The notes: generated from the letters alone by a model not told the origin. Shown: positions 1 to 12,300, numbered from the stretch's first letter. The stretch is 64,000 nucleotides of DNA from Diaporthe sp. PMI_573 (GCA_021399435.1 JAJTUP010000097.1:1-64000), one strand, 5' to 3'. Translations and numbers: made by a program.

Positions 1-1
1 A

Positions 2-1525
2 CAGAAGATAGTGCACTCAAGAAACGCTATGTTTCCCATTGGTGACTCGGATATCCTCTGCAACGGCAAGGATGCCAGGCGACTTGACTCCTACTCAAAT
101 GGGGGGTATCGTGATACGCCCCCTTTGAGCGGGTCTCTCGCCCGCCTTTTAAAGGCGACTTCTCACTGTCAGGCCAGCCATCCTCGCAACAAGCTATATG
201 GCGTTTTGGGGCTTTTCGAACCGCAAGATGCCTCTCGAAAATTGGTTGCGGACTATTCCCTCTCTTGGAGGGATTGCTGGGTGGGGTTTGCAGCCTACGT
301 TCTACTTGTAGAGAGGAGCCTCGTACTGCTTGCCCATGCCGTGGGCAACAATCGTCCCATCGATGTGCCCTCGTGGGTCCCAGATGTTAATGATGCGGGA
401 TCCTGGTCACTTGACTACACTGAAACAATTCATTATAAAGCCGACATGGGCTTGAGCAATGGCAGCTTTAGCGGCGCTAGCACAGCGTCTGCAGAATGGG
501 CGACCGAATGGGTGGTGTATTCAGCGGAGGAAAAGCAATTCCGAGATCCTGAACATCATATGGACGGCTGGCGGGGGCAGGGGACCCACCGATTCTTTCA
601 CACTAAAGGACTCTGTACCCTGAGCATGGAATCAGCGTCAATCGATTCATCTAATGGCGCGCTTCAACTTCAAGCCATACGTGTTTTCGATGGACCTTGT
701 CAACTTATAATGCAGACTGGAAGTGATGGAGTTACTTCAATCAGTACCTCTGGTCCGTCAACAGCGGCACATTTCCGCGTGATGGGGGCAAAAGAACACA
801 TGGCTCTGGATGAGAGTTACCAACTCTTCATAATTTCCTGCAAGGATCTGGATGCCTCTCTGGCTTCTCGCACTTCGCCGTCAGAGAATGTCCTCCTCGC
901 TCTGACAACCGCGCTTTCAGCAAATGATAGCACGTCGGTCAAACTCCACGCTTGTTATGTGGTACGCGACATCAACTTGTACTCCATGGACCCTCTCGAA
1001 TCCAGGCTGGTCACACTGCACGACTTTTGCAGTGTGGCACCCAGCCACACCTATAACACCTCCCGGATCATCGACGCCCTTGTTGAAGGCAGGTTTCTAA
1101 GCACTCGCCGTATGAACAACGCGCTTCACAGTCTGCATTGGCTGTTGTACAATCTCCGAGAGAAGTTTATCAAAACTCAGGCAGTGGAGTCGGGGAATGA
1201 CTCGATATTTGCCTGCATGTTTCCCTCTCTTCAAGCAAGGACACGGGACCTACTCCCTTTGATGATCCGTATGACTGAACAAGAAAGCCAAGAGGACCTC
1301 GATGCTCTTCTGAAGGGCAGGCCGCTCGACGGACGGCCAGTGTTGGTCCAGACAGTGGCTGCTACTGCGGAGAGTATCTGTCCAGATTTCGATCCGGTCA
1401 TTCAGGGCTCCTACTTATACTTGAAAATCAAGAATCAAACGATTTTGTTGGAGATGCTTTCAGCTTGGGGATATGACAAAAAGTTTAAAGTTCCGAAACA
1501 CCATTGGCCCTGGGGTTCCAGATAG
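2..1525 (+). CDS. HET-domain (heterokaryon incompatibility) protein, 3' part
   Basis: The frame is open from the window edge, so the 5' end (most of the HET domain) lies outside; the first codon that could be taken as a start inside the window is GTG, so I do not assign a start. Near the visible N-terminus the protein reads RLLKATSHCQASHPRNKLYGVLGL followed by VADYSLSW in order, which matches the conserved tail of fungal HET domains (R...ASDPRDKVYALLGL...DYS). HET proteins act in non-self recognition and can trigger programmed cell death on fusion of unlike hyphae. The remaining ~400 residues have no domain I recognise, as is usual for the variable C-terminal part of this family. The gene ends in TAG at 1523-1525 and no in-frame stop interrupts it. 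It neighbours a GH43-like gene and the RIP island, a typical accessory setting. Family call is firm; specificity is unknown. Confidence 0.8.
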   Translation, partial: QKIVHSRNAMFPIGDSDILCNGKDARRLDSYSNGGYRDTPPLSGSLARLLKATSHCQASHPRNKLYGVLGLFEPQDASRKLVADYSLSWRDCWVGFAAYVLLVERSLVLLAHAVGNNRPIDVPSWVPDVNDAGSWSLDYTETIHYKADMGLSNGSFSGASTASAEWATEWVVYSAEEKQFRDPEHHMDGWRGQGTHRFFHTKGLCTLSMESASIDSSNGALQLQAIRVFDGPCQLIMQTGSDGVTSISTSGPSTAAHFRVMGAKEHMALDESYQLFIISCKDLDASLASRTSPSENVLLALTTALSANDSTSVKLHACYVVRDINLYSMDPLESRLVTLHDFCSVAPSHTYNTSRIIDALVEGRFLSTRRMNNALHSLHWLLYNLREKFIKTQAVESGNDSIFACMFPSLQARTRDLLPLMIRMTEQESQEDLDALLKGRPLDGRPVLVQTVAATAESICPDFDPVIQGSYLYLKIKNQTILLEMLSAWGYDKKFKVPKHHWPWGSR

Positions 1526-2648
1526 AACATAAGCTACTATACCTGCCCACAGTATAGGGAACATTGGAGAGGATGCTAATTCCATGATCTTGCTATTAGA
1601 TTGCTCGAATTCACCCGGGATGGTGCAGAAGGATTTCCAATCACGGTCCGATTCCCTGTGCCTAGCATGCTGTTCTATATAAAGAAGACGGAACTCTACA
1701 TGTCAATAGGTCTTGCGCGTAAGTTTAGCAGTCGGTTGAATGAGGATTTGGAAACTTTCTTAAGTCGCAGCCCTAGGCCTAAGCACCGCTGTATCTTTCT
1801 TGAAGGCTGTGGACGAGGTCTTGTTGAGGAACTGAATATTGCATAAAAGGTGGAGAAAATTACCATTATGTGAGAAAGATGGAAACATAACGGGTTCATA
1901 AGTCAGTAACAAGAGAGAAGGTTCTGAGAATTTAATGCAGTAGAGTTCTTTCCATGGTTTAATATCCAATGTCCGGAGTACCTCTCGTCACCACAGATAC
2001 ACCGTAACCTCTCATACTAGATGTTTGCCAGCCAACATTAAACCTAAGTAAGTATTGTTGGTGCCTCACAGAGCCTGATATTATACGCGCATGTCTCATA
2101 CACTCATGCAATATAGCTACATAAAATCAACAAAGCGGAAATCGAATAAGCAGGGCGTCTGCCATTCGTGTAAATGCTTATCATCCTCTCTCTAGGAACA
2201 TAATCGATCACTCTTTACAAAGAACTGTAGCCGTGACTTGGTTTCAAGCTTCTGGGCGACGGTCAGGTCACCGTTTCTATCAGCCCATGACAAAAGCGCT
2301 AAGGCTTGGGAGCCCAATCGGTGTACACGTTTTCCTTTTCTCTGAGTTACAGCAATCAAGAAAGGTGGGGCAACTAATTAATGTCGATGCGAACTGATCA
2401 GCCAGCCACATTCCAAGCTTCAAAGATTTGGTGCATGGCCAAAATCGGGCATGTCCGGATGGTTGGAAGCAAGGCTAATATACAGCGATCGACACCTGTA
2501 TTCTTCACCGGTGACTCGTATTGTTCTTGATGCATGTTTCAACCGTATTATTCCGTTTAAGTGCATGAAGATTCCATGGCAGGCCTCCAGAGCTTTAATA
2601 AATCATGCCGTTAAGGACACAAACAAAGTAGAGAAAGCTTGAATAAGC
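1526..2648. other. Intergenic region, no gene seen
   Basis: This stretch between the HET-like gene and the convergent GH43-like gene has only short open frames (up to about 96 codons) without recognisable motifs. It presumably holds the 3' untranslated regions of both genes. Confidence 0.5.
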
Positions 2649-2651
2649 GTA

Positions 2652-4022
2652 TCAAGCAACATCTAGAGACTCCACGCACGCAACTGCCTCCTGATCTGGG
2701 TCCGGATAAAGAGAGCCATCTTCGCCGGTTTTCATCTTCACGATCGCTGGTCGTTCACGCCAAGGAGATTGCTTGTCGTTTCCGAAGAACGTTCCCCAGA
2801 GCGTCCCGCAAGTGTCTACGAAATAGGTGTTGTGTCCTCCACATGGGATTGCTTCGTGAAATCCGGAGTAAGGGCCGGTCGGCGAGTCGGAAATTCCAAC
2901 CCAGCTGCTGTAACGGCGTCCTGCCGTAGCGTCGTAAAAGAGGGCATTGGAAAGGTAGTATTTACCCTTCCAGTGGAACACAAAGCACCCTTCGTCACCA
3001 GCCTCCACTCGCGTGACAGGGCCTGCTGTAGCATTCCAGCCTTCGTTGAGAGCGACGATATTTCCAGACTCGTAGCAGAGGTATCCAATGTTCGGGTCAT
3101 TGATAGACGAAAAAAGTCCCCCATCAATGTTGGAGAAGAAGTTGACTTCGGTGCCAGCCGCCAACTCGTATGGCCCCTCTGGTCTTCCGCTGGCTGATCG
3201 AAGAAGCCTAGAACCTTTTGACTGCAGCGAGTAGGTGATGTAGAAGTTCTCGTGTATGTACTGGAACTCTGGTGCCCAAACAGCTCGAAATGGGCTCTCA
3301 TCCTTGTACTTCCACCACTCTTTCTCGTCTGCATATCCATCGCGCTCGAAGCTCCAGATCAAACCGACATAGGACCACTGCTTGAGATCTGCTGACTTCC
3401 AAAGGTTGATTCCCTCGTTGTGAAACCACGCGTCATTGTCGGCGCCAGTACCGGAAAGGTAGTACGTGCCGTCAGGTCCGACGGTGACAGTAGTATCGCG
3501 TAAATTAACGTCTTCTATCACTACACTGATGTTCGGGAGTTCGCCAGAATCGATGATCGACCCAGTTGCCTCCGCCTTCGTGAGTGGCGCGGCCACTGAG
3601 ACGACTTGTGAGATCGCAGCTTTCGAACCATTTGCGTCCTCACATATGGCCTTCAGCGAGTAATTGCCCGGCTCCAGAGGACGGGTGTTCCAGAGCATTC
3701 CCCAGGGATAGTCATAGTCAGTATATATGTGTTGATCATCCACATAGAAGTCCACTTTGCTGATTGCGTCTTCACCCTTGACATCCACTGCAAATGCAAT
3801 GGAGCCACGGACTTCCCAACCGATGTTCGGACTCTCGTAAGGGCTGATGAGAGCTATTTGCGGTTCTTCGATGACTCTGGTCATCTCGATCCCGCTGGAC
3901 TCTATGCCTTCTCCCGACGCTACTCCAGCAACATAAGCTGCGATGAAGCACGCACTTCCGAAGATCGAACGTCTGAAAGAAAAGCCTGATGAAGGACAAG
4001 CTAGACGAAGAATCGCAAACAT
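2652..4022 (-). CDS. Secreted GH43-like glycoside hydrolase with N-terminal Ig-like domain
   Basis: 456 codons, no intron. Residues 18-37 give a hydrophobic signal/anchor segment after Arg17-Arg18. Residues ~52-145 look like a bacterial-type Ig-like beta domain (IALISPYES...VDFYVDDQHIY...GNYSLKAICEDANGS). Residues ~170-440 form a five-bladed-propeller GH43-like catalytic domain. Candidate catalytic residues are visible: Asp176 in VNLRDTTVTV (general base), Asp300 in NIDGGLF (pKa modulator) and Glu344 in AGDEGCFVFHWKGKYYL (general acid). WAPEF at 249-253 and DSPTGPY are family-typical strings. GH43 enzymes usually remove arabinose or xylose from plant wall polysaccharides such as arabinan and arabinoxylan; the exact substrate cannot be read here. 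The start ATG (complement of 4020-4022) precedes the signal segment. The gene is convergent with the HET-like gene and 1.5 kb from the RIP island, and it appears intact. Confidence 0.82.
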   Translation of the reverse strand: MFAILRLACPSSGFSFRRSIFGSACFIAAYVAGVASGEGIESSGIEMTRVIEEPQIALISPYESPNIGWEVRGSIAFAVDVKGEDAISKVDFYVDDQHIYTDYDYPWGMLWNTRPLEPGNYSLKAICEDANGSKAAISQVVSVAAPLTKAEATGSIIDSGELPNISVVIEDVNLRDTTVTVGPDGTYYLSGTGADNDAWFHNEGINLWKSADLKQWSYVGLIWSFERDGYADEKEWWKYKDESPFRAVWAPEFQYIHENFYITYSLQSKGSRLLRSASGRPEGPYELAAGTEVNFFSNIDGGLFSSINDPNIGYLCYESGNIVALNEGWNATAGPVTRVEAGDEGCFVFHWKGKYYLSNALFYDATAGRRYSSWVGISDSPTGPYSGFHEAIPCGGHNTYFVDTCGTLWGTFFGNDKQSPWRERPAIVKMKTGEDGSLYPDPDQEAVACVESLDVA

Positions 4023-5520
4023 CTTGCTTCTGAGGGCGCAGAATTTTTCAATCTAGAATATTCTCTTAAGAATTTGAAGACAACGAATCTTGTGCGTCGT
4101 GTAAGAGAGCTCGATCGCCTTTAAAGCTATATTTTAAATGTGGGGCTTGACTGAGCACGCGGTCTAGGACGCTGCGGTCGGATCAATTGAGACCGCCCGC
4201 GTCATTGCCATCACCTTGACCATTTCAGATTTGATTATTGTATCTAGAGCCCAAACCCGCCGACGGGTAAACTCGTACCGAGCAGGTCCCTGTTCAATGT
4301 GCCGAGCAGCTGCCACTTTGAGACATCGACGTAGATCACATTTGGTATGTGTTGACTCGGTGAAAACGGACAAAAGATTGCCGCGTCAATGTTTTTAGTA
4401 GACTCAATTCGTTCTCGCTTCGATTGGGACGAGCGTGGCGTCTCATCGAATAGCCTGTACAGCTACACCATGAGGGTCGCATGTTGCCGAGTGTACGTGC
4501 CTCCTCGGACTCGCGCTCACCTTCCAAGGTTTTGCCGACATGAACACCACACTTCCGCAACAATCGGTCTATGCCCCATATGTTACAGCCGAAGAAAGGA
4601 CACAAGAGTAAACGTGACATGGGTGATGTTCCTAAGTTATCTCACAATCAAGATTAGTGTCTCGTGAGATTCGCAACGAATCTATATCAACTACGTTGAT
4701 CGCTGAGATGGCACGTATACAGCTTCTAGACTTTGTTGTGACTATTTGTTGTGTGAGAAGCAGATCGAGCGAAAACATCCAGCTGGAGCAGCTGCAACAA
4801 GCTCGCCAGTGTCAAGTCTAGGGTGATAGTCTCGCAGTTGAACGATTTTAATCATGCTAAGGCTAGGCAGGGTTCGGCTACACATATCTTATCGAAACTC
4901 TATACTACTACCTATGTACTTACTGAGGAGCATTTGCAAAGTTTGATTTGGATGACGAAGACTTTGCTGCATTAATCCTGAAAACTGGGGAAGATGAACA
5001 GAAATCTCGGAGAAGCTGGTGCCGATACCCCACTCGCCGAACTTTACATGTACCACATGCCGTGGGTGGTCAGACCGAAGTTGATGCTTCTTTCGGCCCA
5101 ATGGCATAGTCATTTGTGATCACTCTCCACGTGATTTTGCAAACACTGTCTGGATCTGCCAACGAAGTGGCATCGAGGTGCGGACAACACATGAGATCTG
5201 CTTCCGAATGCTCGGCGTAGGCTATCACGTATTCAAGATCATGGCGCATCTATGCGGGCCTATCTTGAGAGTAACGCATGCGACTCGTCGCAGAAGTTGA
5301 GGCATCATCGAGGTAGCAGAAACAGTGGTCGGGAAGTGCCTGACCTTAGCGAAAAACGACAGGATCGCAATGTCAAGAAACACGTCTGGTGTAGAAATAG
5401 TCCCGGCGATGCGAATCCCAATTTTGAGTGTCTAAGTCACATTCATAGCAGGAAATGCACAGTTCTGAGGAATCGTGGTTGTTTTCGAGAGCAGACTTGT
5501 AACTGTGGAAGATGAGACCC
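4023..5520. other. Upstream region of the GH43-like gene up to the RIP island, no gene seen
   Basis: Normal base composition, with only short unconvincing frames. A short string at about 4808-4822 (gtcaagtctagggt) also occurs inside the LTR-like repeats at 13.98 and 23.77 kb, so a small repeat remnant is possible. Confidence 0.4.
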
Positions 5521-5831
5521 TAACCCCAGTTTCTAGGCGCGCCAAGTGCAATATTTAAGCCGTTGCGCACTTAGAAATACACTTTCCACCTTACTTAGAA
5601 TTTAGACAAGCCAAAGAATACGATTTCTAGCCTATAGAGCTTATTTTTTCTATTACAATTATAAGCCCGATATGCAATTGTTAACTTTCTATTAGAAAGC
5701 TTAAGAAAACTATTATAAAGCAAGGCTTATCTTATCTACTTTTTAATATTTCCTATATTTCCTTTGCTATTTTATTAAATATAGCTTTAATGACAAATTT
5801 AAATCTTATTACCCTAGAAATTTACAAAGAC

Positions 5832-6293
5832 TGTTAAGCGAAAACGCTCAATTTCAGCTATATGCCCATAGGGTATGCGCGAGAGATGAGTTTAGTAGCC
5901 ATAAGTCGATTTTTTAGGCTATTTTAAGACCCTAACTTCATACCTCTACATTCTTCTTATTTCTTACTCAAAAAGTATATAACCTAGTTTATTAAATAGC
6001 CTAATTTCTAAAGTTTATCTGTATTTAGTTTAGTTTCTATTAGGGCTGGGGTTAGCTAGTTATTATAACCTAAAAATGGTGGGTCTAAAGGGTAAATTTT
6101 CCGGCCTTGCTATTTTTGTACCAAAGCCAACCTATATATGCCTGCGGGTAAGATAATGTCGGAGAGACTGTAAGGAGGGCTGACAGAAGCTTACTTAAAT
6201 TTAATATAAAGTTGTCTAGATTATTCTCAACTATCCTAATTTGCCTTAGGCACTTTATTGCGACCCTGCCGATAAAACCTACTGCTAAAAGCA
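5832..6293 (+). repeat. LTR-like repeat, copy A
   Basis: Starts tgttaagcg and ends near ctgctaaaagca. It shares its whole length with copies at 13.53, 18.83, 20.61 and 23.33 kb, including the core ttccggcc and the string ggagggctgacagaag. This copy is strongly RIP-mutated. TG...CA ends and a TATA-like stretch in better copies (tatttaaa in copy C) favour an LTR over a gene. Confidence 0.75.
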
Positions 6294-9200
6294 CTAATCT
6301 TTAGACCCTTAATTAGACCTTTTACTTTAACAATTAGTGTATACTATACCTTTTAGAGAAAAAAGCCTCTAGATAGTTTTTTTAAGAAATCTTAATAGAA
6401 ATAATAGTTAGTAATAGAAAGACAAGGACTACTATATGATATAGTTATAAACGACAGCGATTTAGACTATTTAAACACCGAGTATATAGGAGCAAGCAAC
6501 TTCTAGGAAAATGCCTAAAAAAAAAAAAGAAACGAAGGAAGACCCTATCGATAAATATCTAAATATTAACCCTAAAAGATACTTAAAACGCAGCATCTTA
6601 ATTACACTAGACACCAATACTACTAGAATCGCAATTGCTGGAATTTAGACAGTATAAACAGTTAAGAAACTTAACCAACCCCTCGAGAAACGCAGAATAG
6701 ATAACAAACCACGCCTATAGCCAAGACACCCCGAGTATATTACAATATCTTAGGCCTTATATATTTAAAACCTCTGCTAAAAACACTTTTAGAAAAAGAC
6801 GGCCTACAATCTATTTTCCCGACGTTTTGACAAAAAACCTATTACCTAGGTATACAAAGCCAATAAGCTTTAACATTAAATCATTAAAAAATACCAGCAG
6901 GAAAAAGCCTACGCAATCTTAATGCTGCACCTAAAGCTACCACTTAAGTATTTACACAGTAAAAAATAACCCCAGAACTATAAGATACTAAGATGTCTAT
7001 TATACAAATATTACAAAGCCTACGCTTAGTATTAATAGCAAAGAAAAGATAATAATTGCCTATAGCGAGATAATAGTCGATTATAAACCATAGATCCCTG
7101 TATACAACACAAACAGCTAACTATATACATATTATACTCAAAGCAGAAATTAACAAAAAAATATACAGCACACTATTAGACAATAGTACTTAGGGTAACT
7201 TTATATTACTAAAAATCATCAATAGGCACAAAATATTATAGCATTAAAAGAAAGAACCCTACAGACTTAGTACTATAAAAGACATAAAAGTAAGATATAG
7301 AAACAAAATAATTAACATAAAGACTAATTATCTATTTGTCTCGATTTAAAGATATACAACCTCTATAACTCTAGATATTATAGATACAGTATATTATAAA
7401 CTAATCTTAAAACTTCTATAGCTAAAAGCTATAAATCCCCAAATTAATTAGACTACTAGCCAGATCTTTTAAGACAATGCTATTCTTTAAAGAAAGGTTG
7501 TAATTAATAACACGAAATAGAGTTTAGTTACTAAAAACAGCAAAGAAATATATTTATACAAACCTATAAATACCTCTAGAAGTAGTTAAAAAAAGACTCA
7601 GCTTTAGGAAAACAAAGAAAGATTAGACTATTTAAAGACCTTAAAAAAAGGCCAAAGTTAATTAGCATACAATACAACATACAAGCCAAAAACAAAGCAA
7701 TATCTCCTCTATCTATACTAGCGTAAAAAATAAAGTATACCCGCAAAATTTAAACAAATACTAAAAAAATACTATAAATTTAGAAAAATATTCTAAGAAA
7801 AGCTTAATATAGGAATCTCTAAATATAGTTAATAGGACTATAAGATACCTATATAAAAAGAAAAAGTACCTAAATTCCACAAGATTTATAGACTTAATAA
7901 AGAAAAACTCAAAGTACTTAAAAAGTATCTTAATAAAAACCTTAAAAAAATATATTAGACCTTTAAGATTACCAATAGAATACCCGATCCTATTTATACC
8001 CAAGAAAAATAGCAAATTGCAACTTTATATAGACTATTAGCAGCTTAATAACATTATTATTAAAAACCAATATCTACTGCCTTTTATTAAGAAATTATAA
8101 AACTAACTCTAAAGAGTATAATAGTTTACAGCCCTAGACCTTAAGAAAGCTTATAACCTTATTTAAATAAAAAAAACCGTATTTAGAATATACTACAAAT
8201 ATTACAAATATATAGTTATATCCTTTAGATTAACTAATATATTAATATTATTCTAAAAAATAATTAACTATATTCTACACAAATACCTTAATATTATTAT
8301 TATTACTTACCTTAATAATATCTTTATATTCTCTAAAATGCTTAAAGAATACAAGAAGTATATTAAACTAATACTTTAAAAACTCTAGAATGCCAACCTC
8401 TTAATACAATTAGAGAACAGCTTCTTCTATATATAAAAAGTCGACTACCTTAGATATATTATTAAACCAAAACTTATTAAAATACAAAAAGACAAAATAC
8501 AAGTAATTAAAAAATAGCTAATATTAATATATATTAAAGATATTTAAGTATTTCTAAGATATATAAACTTCTACCAACAGTTTATTAGTAAATACAGCAA
8601 TATTATAATACTACTTATAGATCTTATTAAAAAGAAAGCTACTTTTTAAGAAACAGAAGAAGAATAATAAGTATTTTAGGCAATTAAAGACAAAGTTATT
8701 ATAGATTTAGTACTAAAAAAGGCAGATCTAGACAAGGAATTTAAAATATATATAGACGCCTTAAACAATACAATAGGCGGCAAACTTATATAAAAAGACA
8801 ATTAAGAACAAACATATATTATTACAAACTTTAGCAAAAAGTTTAACAAACTAAAAATACATTATATAATACCCAATAAGAAATTTATAGCAATTGTCTA
8901 TACATTTAAAGAATAGCAACAGTATCTTATAGAAGCCAAAAAATAGATTAAGCTTTACATAGATTACAAAAACCTTACAACCTTTATAACAATAAAACAG
9001 CTTAATAAAAGACAGGTTTAATATATAGAATTTCTATCTCAATTTAATATTAAGGTTATATATATTGACGGAACTAAAAATACTAAAGCAGATATACTTA
9101 GCAGATAACTAAATTATTAAAATAAGGAAACTTTTATAAAATAAACAGTATTTAAAACTCAGAAAGACAAAAGTCTTATATTTAATAAAAAACTTAATAC

Positions 9201-10084
9201 TCTAATTAAAATTAACAAAATAATAAGAAAAACACTAATAGATTCTAAAAAATAAGACAATTTAATTAGAGAAATTTATAAAATACCCGCTTATAGATAC
9301 TAAAATTATAGTAATAGTTAAGAAAATCTAGCGTTACTACTAGATCCTAAATCTTAAAAGATAAATAAAAGAAATTATTAAAGAATACAACTTATATAAT
9401 AAAAACAAAGTAGCTAAGCATAAACTATATAGACTTTTAAAGCCCCTACTAGTATCTACAATTATATAGTTATCTATTAGTCTAGACTTTATTATTAAGC
9501 TACCTCTTTTATAAAAACTTTTAACTAAAGTATTATTTAATAGCATCTTAATAGTAATTTATAGATTAAGCAAATATATATACTTTATTCTATATAAAAA
9601 AGCCAGTATAGTAGAAAAACTTATATATATATATTTATAAATTATTATAAGTAATTACGGCATATTATATAAAATTATCTTAGACAGAGACAAGCTATTT
9701 ATATTAAACTTCTAAAAATTACTAATAAAGTTACTTAAATTAAAATACAAACTTTTAATAATAACATATTTACAGACAGATAGATAGATAAAACAAATTA
9801 ACTAGATTATAAAACAATATTTTTAATACTATATTAACTAGTTACAGAATAACTAGGTTAAATTACTACTATTAATATAGTTTGCCTATAATAGTGTAAT
9901 AATTAATATAACTAAATAGTTACCTTTTTTATAGTCTATAGATACAAACCCTAAGCTTACTATAAAATACTGTTAGATAATATAGTGGCAGAATTGGTAG
10001 AATAAAAAGCAACAAAAATTAGACAAATCTAAAAAATATTTAAAAAGAACTTTCTTTTGTACAAAATAAAATAGCCAAATATAT

Positions 10085-10490
10085 TAAAAACGGGCAACCG
10101 GACAACCAAGCTGCCTGTTCTACAGACCACCCCCTCCCTCCCTCCGACTAGAAGGAAAGGGGTGCATCTGCGCGAAGAAAGAGAATCCTGTTACTAGGTG
10201 CCTAGGAGGCAAAAAGGGATCGGATTCCAGACACGGGTATACAGATACAGATAAGATAATAAGATGATTGAGTTGTTCTTCTAAGCTACGGAAGAGGGGA
10301 AGAGCAGAGACCTGTTTTATGTTGGGCTAGAGGGACAAAGAGCTAAGCGGGGTAAAAGCTAAATAGAGCCAAGCAGGGCCAAAGAGCTAAATAGAGCCAC
10401 CGAGCTAAACAATGCCGAAAAGCTAAATAAGGCCGAAGAGCCAAATGAGGCCGAAGAGCCAAATGAGTAAAACACTATGCCCGACAACAA
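10085..10490. mobile_element. ~0.4 kb GC-richer insertion splitting the integrase of chromovirus 1
   Basis: The integrase frame stops making sense after about 10.08 kb (FVQ-like segment) and resumes at about 10.49 kb (YYxxKRIKG segment). The intervening ~400 bp is much richer in G and C than its surroundings and begins near cgggcaacc and ends near tgcccgac, giving a 6 bp inverted end (cgggca/tgcccg). It has no recognisable ORF. It could be a small non-autonomous element or a solo LTR; ends are approximate. Confidence 0.55.
10338..10472. repeat. Degenerate ~18 bp tandem repeat
   Basis: Repeats of the type gccgaagagccaaatgag, with variants such as agctaaatagagcc, occur about seven times in a row inside the 0.4 kb insertion. 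The last two units are nearly identical, the earlier ones have drifted. Confidence 0.7.
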
Positions 10491-11039
10491 TATAAACCAG
10501 AAAAGAATTAAGGGACTAATTTTTAAAAAGGAAGATAAAGTTTATCTTCTTTAATAAAATATTAAAACTAAGTGCCTTAGCAATAAGCTTAATTACTAGA
10601 AAATCAGACCCTTTAAAATCTCTAAGAAACTTTTAAACACTAACTACAAACTTTTATTACCTTAAAAAATAAGGCAATATCTAGTTTTTTATATTTTACT
10701 CTTAAAACTAGTACTATAAAACATAAAACTCAAAATATAGATTAAAACTATCGATAAGTATAACAAAGAATACAAAGTTAAACAGATTATTAACTTACGA
10801 CAGTATTAAGAAACAATGAAATACCTTATTAAATAGAAAGAATATAATTTAAACGAAAATACATAGAAACTAGTTAAAAACCTTATTGGTTGCAAATAAC
10901 TCTTAGAGGACTACCAGGCCAGGAACCCGGCCAGACCTAAAATAAGGACAAGAATTAAAACCAGCCTAAGATAGTGACCTAGAAACGACCAGTAGACAAA
11001 AAAGCCACCGGCAAGCAACTACCCAAAATCATTAGTCTA

Positions 11040-11245
11040 CTAGTATAAACGGTTTACCAGTTGAGACGGCCGACCAGTCAATATAAGACTTAACTAGTCA
11101 ATAAGAAAATCTCAACTAGTTAAAAACCTAGACCAATATAACTACTCGACTAATTAAACACAATCTACCAGTCAACAAATTTACCAGTCTATTCACTCTA
11201 CCAGTCAAGCATTATAGGCCAGACGGCCCACCAGCAGAAACATTT
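11040..11245. repeat. Dispersed accagtc repeats
   Basis: The heptamer accagtc or its variants (ccagtca, actagtca) recurs about ten times at irregular 15-30 bp spacing just 3' of chromovirus relic 1. Function is unknown; it may be part of that element's 3' region. Confidence 0.5.
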
Positions 11246-11795
11246 TCATTTCCAGTAACACCCCTACTCAAATTAGGCATATCTAAGAACTCAGACAAAT
11301 CAACATCTTTATTCACCATAAAACTCTAATTAAAAATACCAACCTCCCCCTTAGCGCGCAACTAAGCCTCTTGCGCCTCCATCCCACCAAAACCAGGCGA
11401 GCCGTTACAAACAACTTTAGCGGATTGCTCGGCAATACGCCTATGCCCAGCCTCGGCCTCCTCATTCTCGACACAGTCTAACTCGTCTAAATTCCGCAGG
11501 CCCCGGCAAATAGCCCGCGTCATCTTCTTACGCCATATACGCTTCTGCTTCCGCAGCCGTATAAGCTTCTCCTCTAACTCCTCTATTTTGTCCTCCAGCT
11601 TCTAGTACTAGATCAAGATATACAGAAGGTCTTTTAAGTTATTAAGCTTTAAAACATCGCACCTTAAGCATTGCTAATAGATATACTCTATATAGCGACT
11701 AGAATCTTAAGCAGAGACCTCATAGGTCTTAATTTTACGACTATTATAAAAAGAACAGCAAGGTATAGTAACGGTATTTTCAAGAATAAAAGACA
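11212..11795 (-). pseudogene. Cys-rich + coiled-coil transposon ORF, antisense copy 1
   Basis: Read through TAG/TAA stops, the minus strand gives IPCCSFYNSRKIKTYEVSA, then SSRYIEYIYQQCLRCDVL, whose Tyr residues fall where a C-x2-C...C-x2-C...C pattern expects Cys (TGT to TAT). A charged coiled coil follows (KLEDKIEELEEKLIRLRKQKR, then LRNLDELDCVENEEAEA) and the frame ends at GGPSGL and a stop at 11212-11214. The second copy at 17.08-17.63 kb ends in a related tail (GIFN-x-x-F...DV). I recall uncharacterised repetitive fungal ORFs of this kind but cannot name a family. The frame points towards the end of chromovirus relic 1, so the two are convergent. Confidence 0.55.
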
Positions 11796-12059
11796 ATAGG
11801 GAATCGCATTGCTTAGTCTTTTAGAAGCAACAAGATAATTTCAAAACCCGAGAATTTACAACTCTGTTTAATATAATAAATCAGAAAAGCATAATTATAT
11901 ATGCAGACAACATACAAAAAGCTTACGGAAAAACCTTTAAGGACAAAAGACATAAAAAGGGAGATAGTATTATAAACTAACACGTTTGGCGGCAAAGGGA
12001 CCCGTTTAGATAACCAAGGCAACCCGGGCAGAATGCCACAACACAGGACATTTAGCACT

Positions 12060-12300
12060 AAAGTGCGGAGTCACAAGACACACCAAGACCCAGAGTTAGG
12101 ATTAGGCTCGCGAGACTTGCCTATAAGCCCAGCAAGCTAGCTCAATAAATAGATCGTCGAGCTTTATACCATAGATCGCCAGCTCGCCTTGTAAGCCAGC
12201 GAGTCACTAAAGAGTCGAAATATATAAAGACATAGTTATTACTACAACAGATAGCTTTTATAGAACAGACTCTTTAGTCGTTAATCTAAATATTTAATCT
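12060..12300. repeat. Possible LTR-like patch
   Basis: A patch of higher G+C with paired short repeats (cgagactt, ccagcaagct, ccagcgagtc) followed by a TATA-like aatatataaag at about 12,220. It resembles an LTR promoter region, but I could not find a second copy or clear ends. Confidence 0.3.

Larger units (their letters stand above)
6500..10900 (+). mobile_element. Ty3/gypsy chromovirus relic 1 (PR-RT-RNaseH-IN-chromodomain)
   Basis: Read through stops, the + strand gives a Gag/leader part from about 6.51 kb (MPKKKKETKED), a retroviral-type protease near 7.16-7.4 kb (LLDNST for LLDSGAT), and reverse transcriptase at about 7.98-8.48 kb (PILFIPKKNSKLQLYIDY, then YLNNIFIFS for YLDDILIYS). RNase H follows at about 8.74-9.11 kb, ending NTKADILSR, then integrase at about 9.2-10.08 kb (YRLSKYIYF, TDRQ-like segment, FAYNS). 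After a foreign insert, the C-terminal part resumes at about 10.49 kb with KRIKGLIFKKEDKVYLL. A chromodomain closes the frame at about 10.78-10.89 kb (KYLIK, KEYNLNENT, KLVKNLI), matching the YLVKWKGY...SENTWEP pattern. The order PR-RT-RH-IN-chromodomain defines a chromovirus. It is dead: many TAG stops and Asp-to-Asn changes at the catalytic sites. Confidence 0.85.

Noticed and set aside
1601..1846. 81-codon frame after the HET-like gene
   Set aside because: No motif and no ATG context; likely 3' untranslated sequence.
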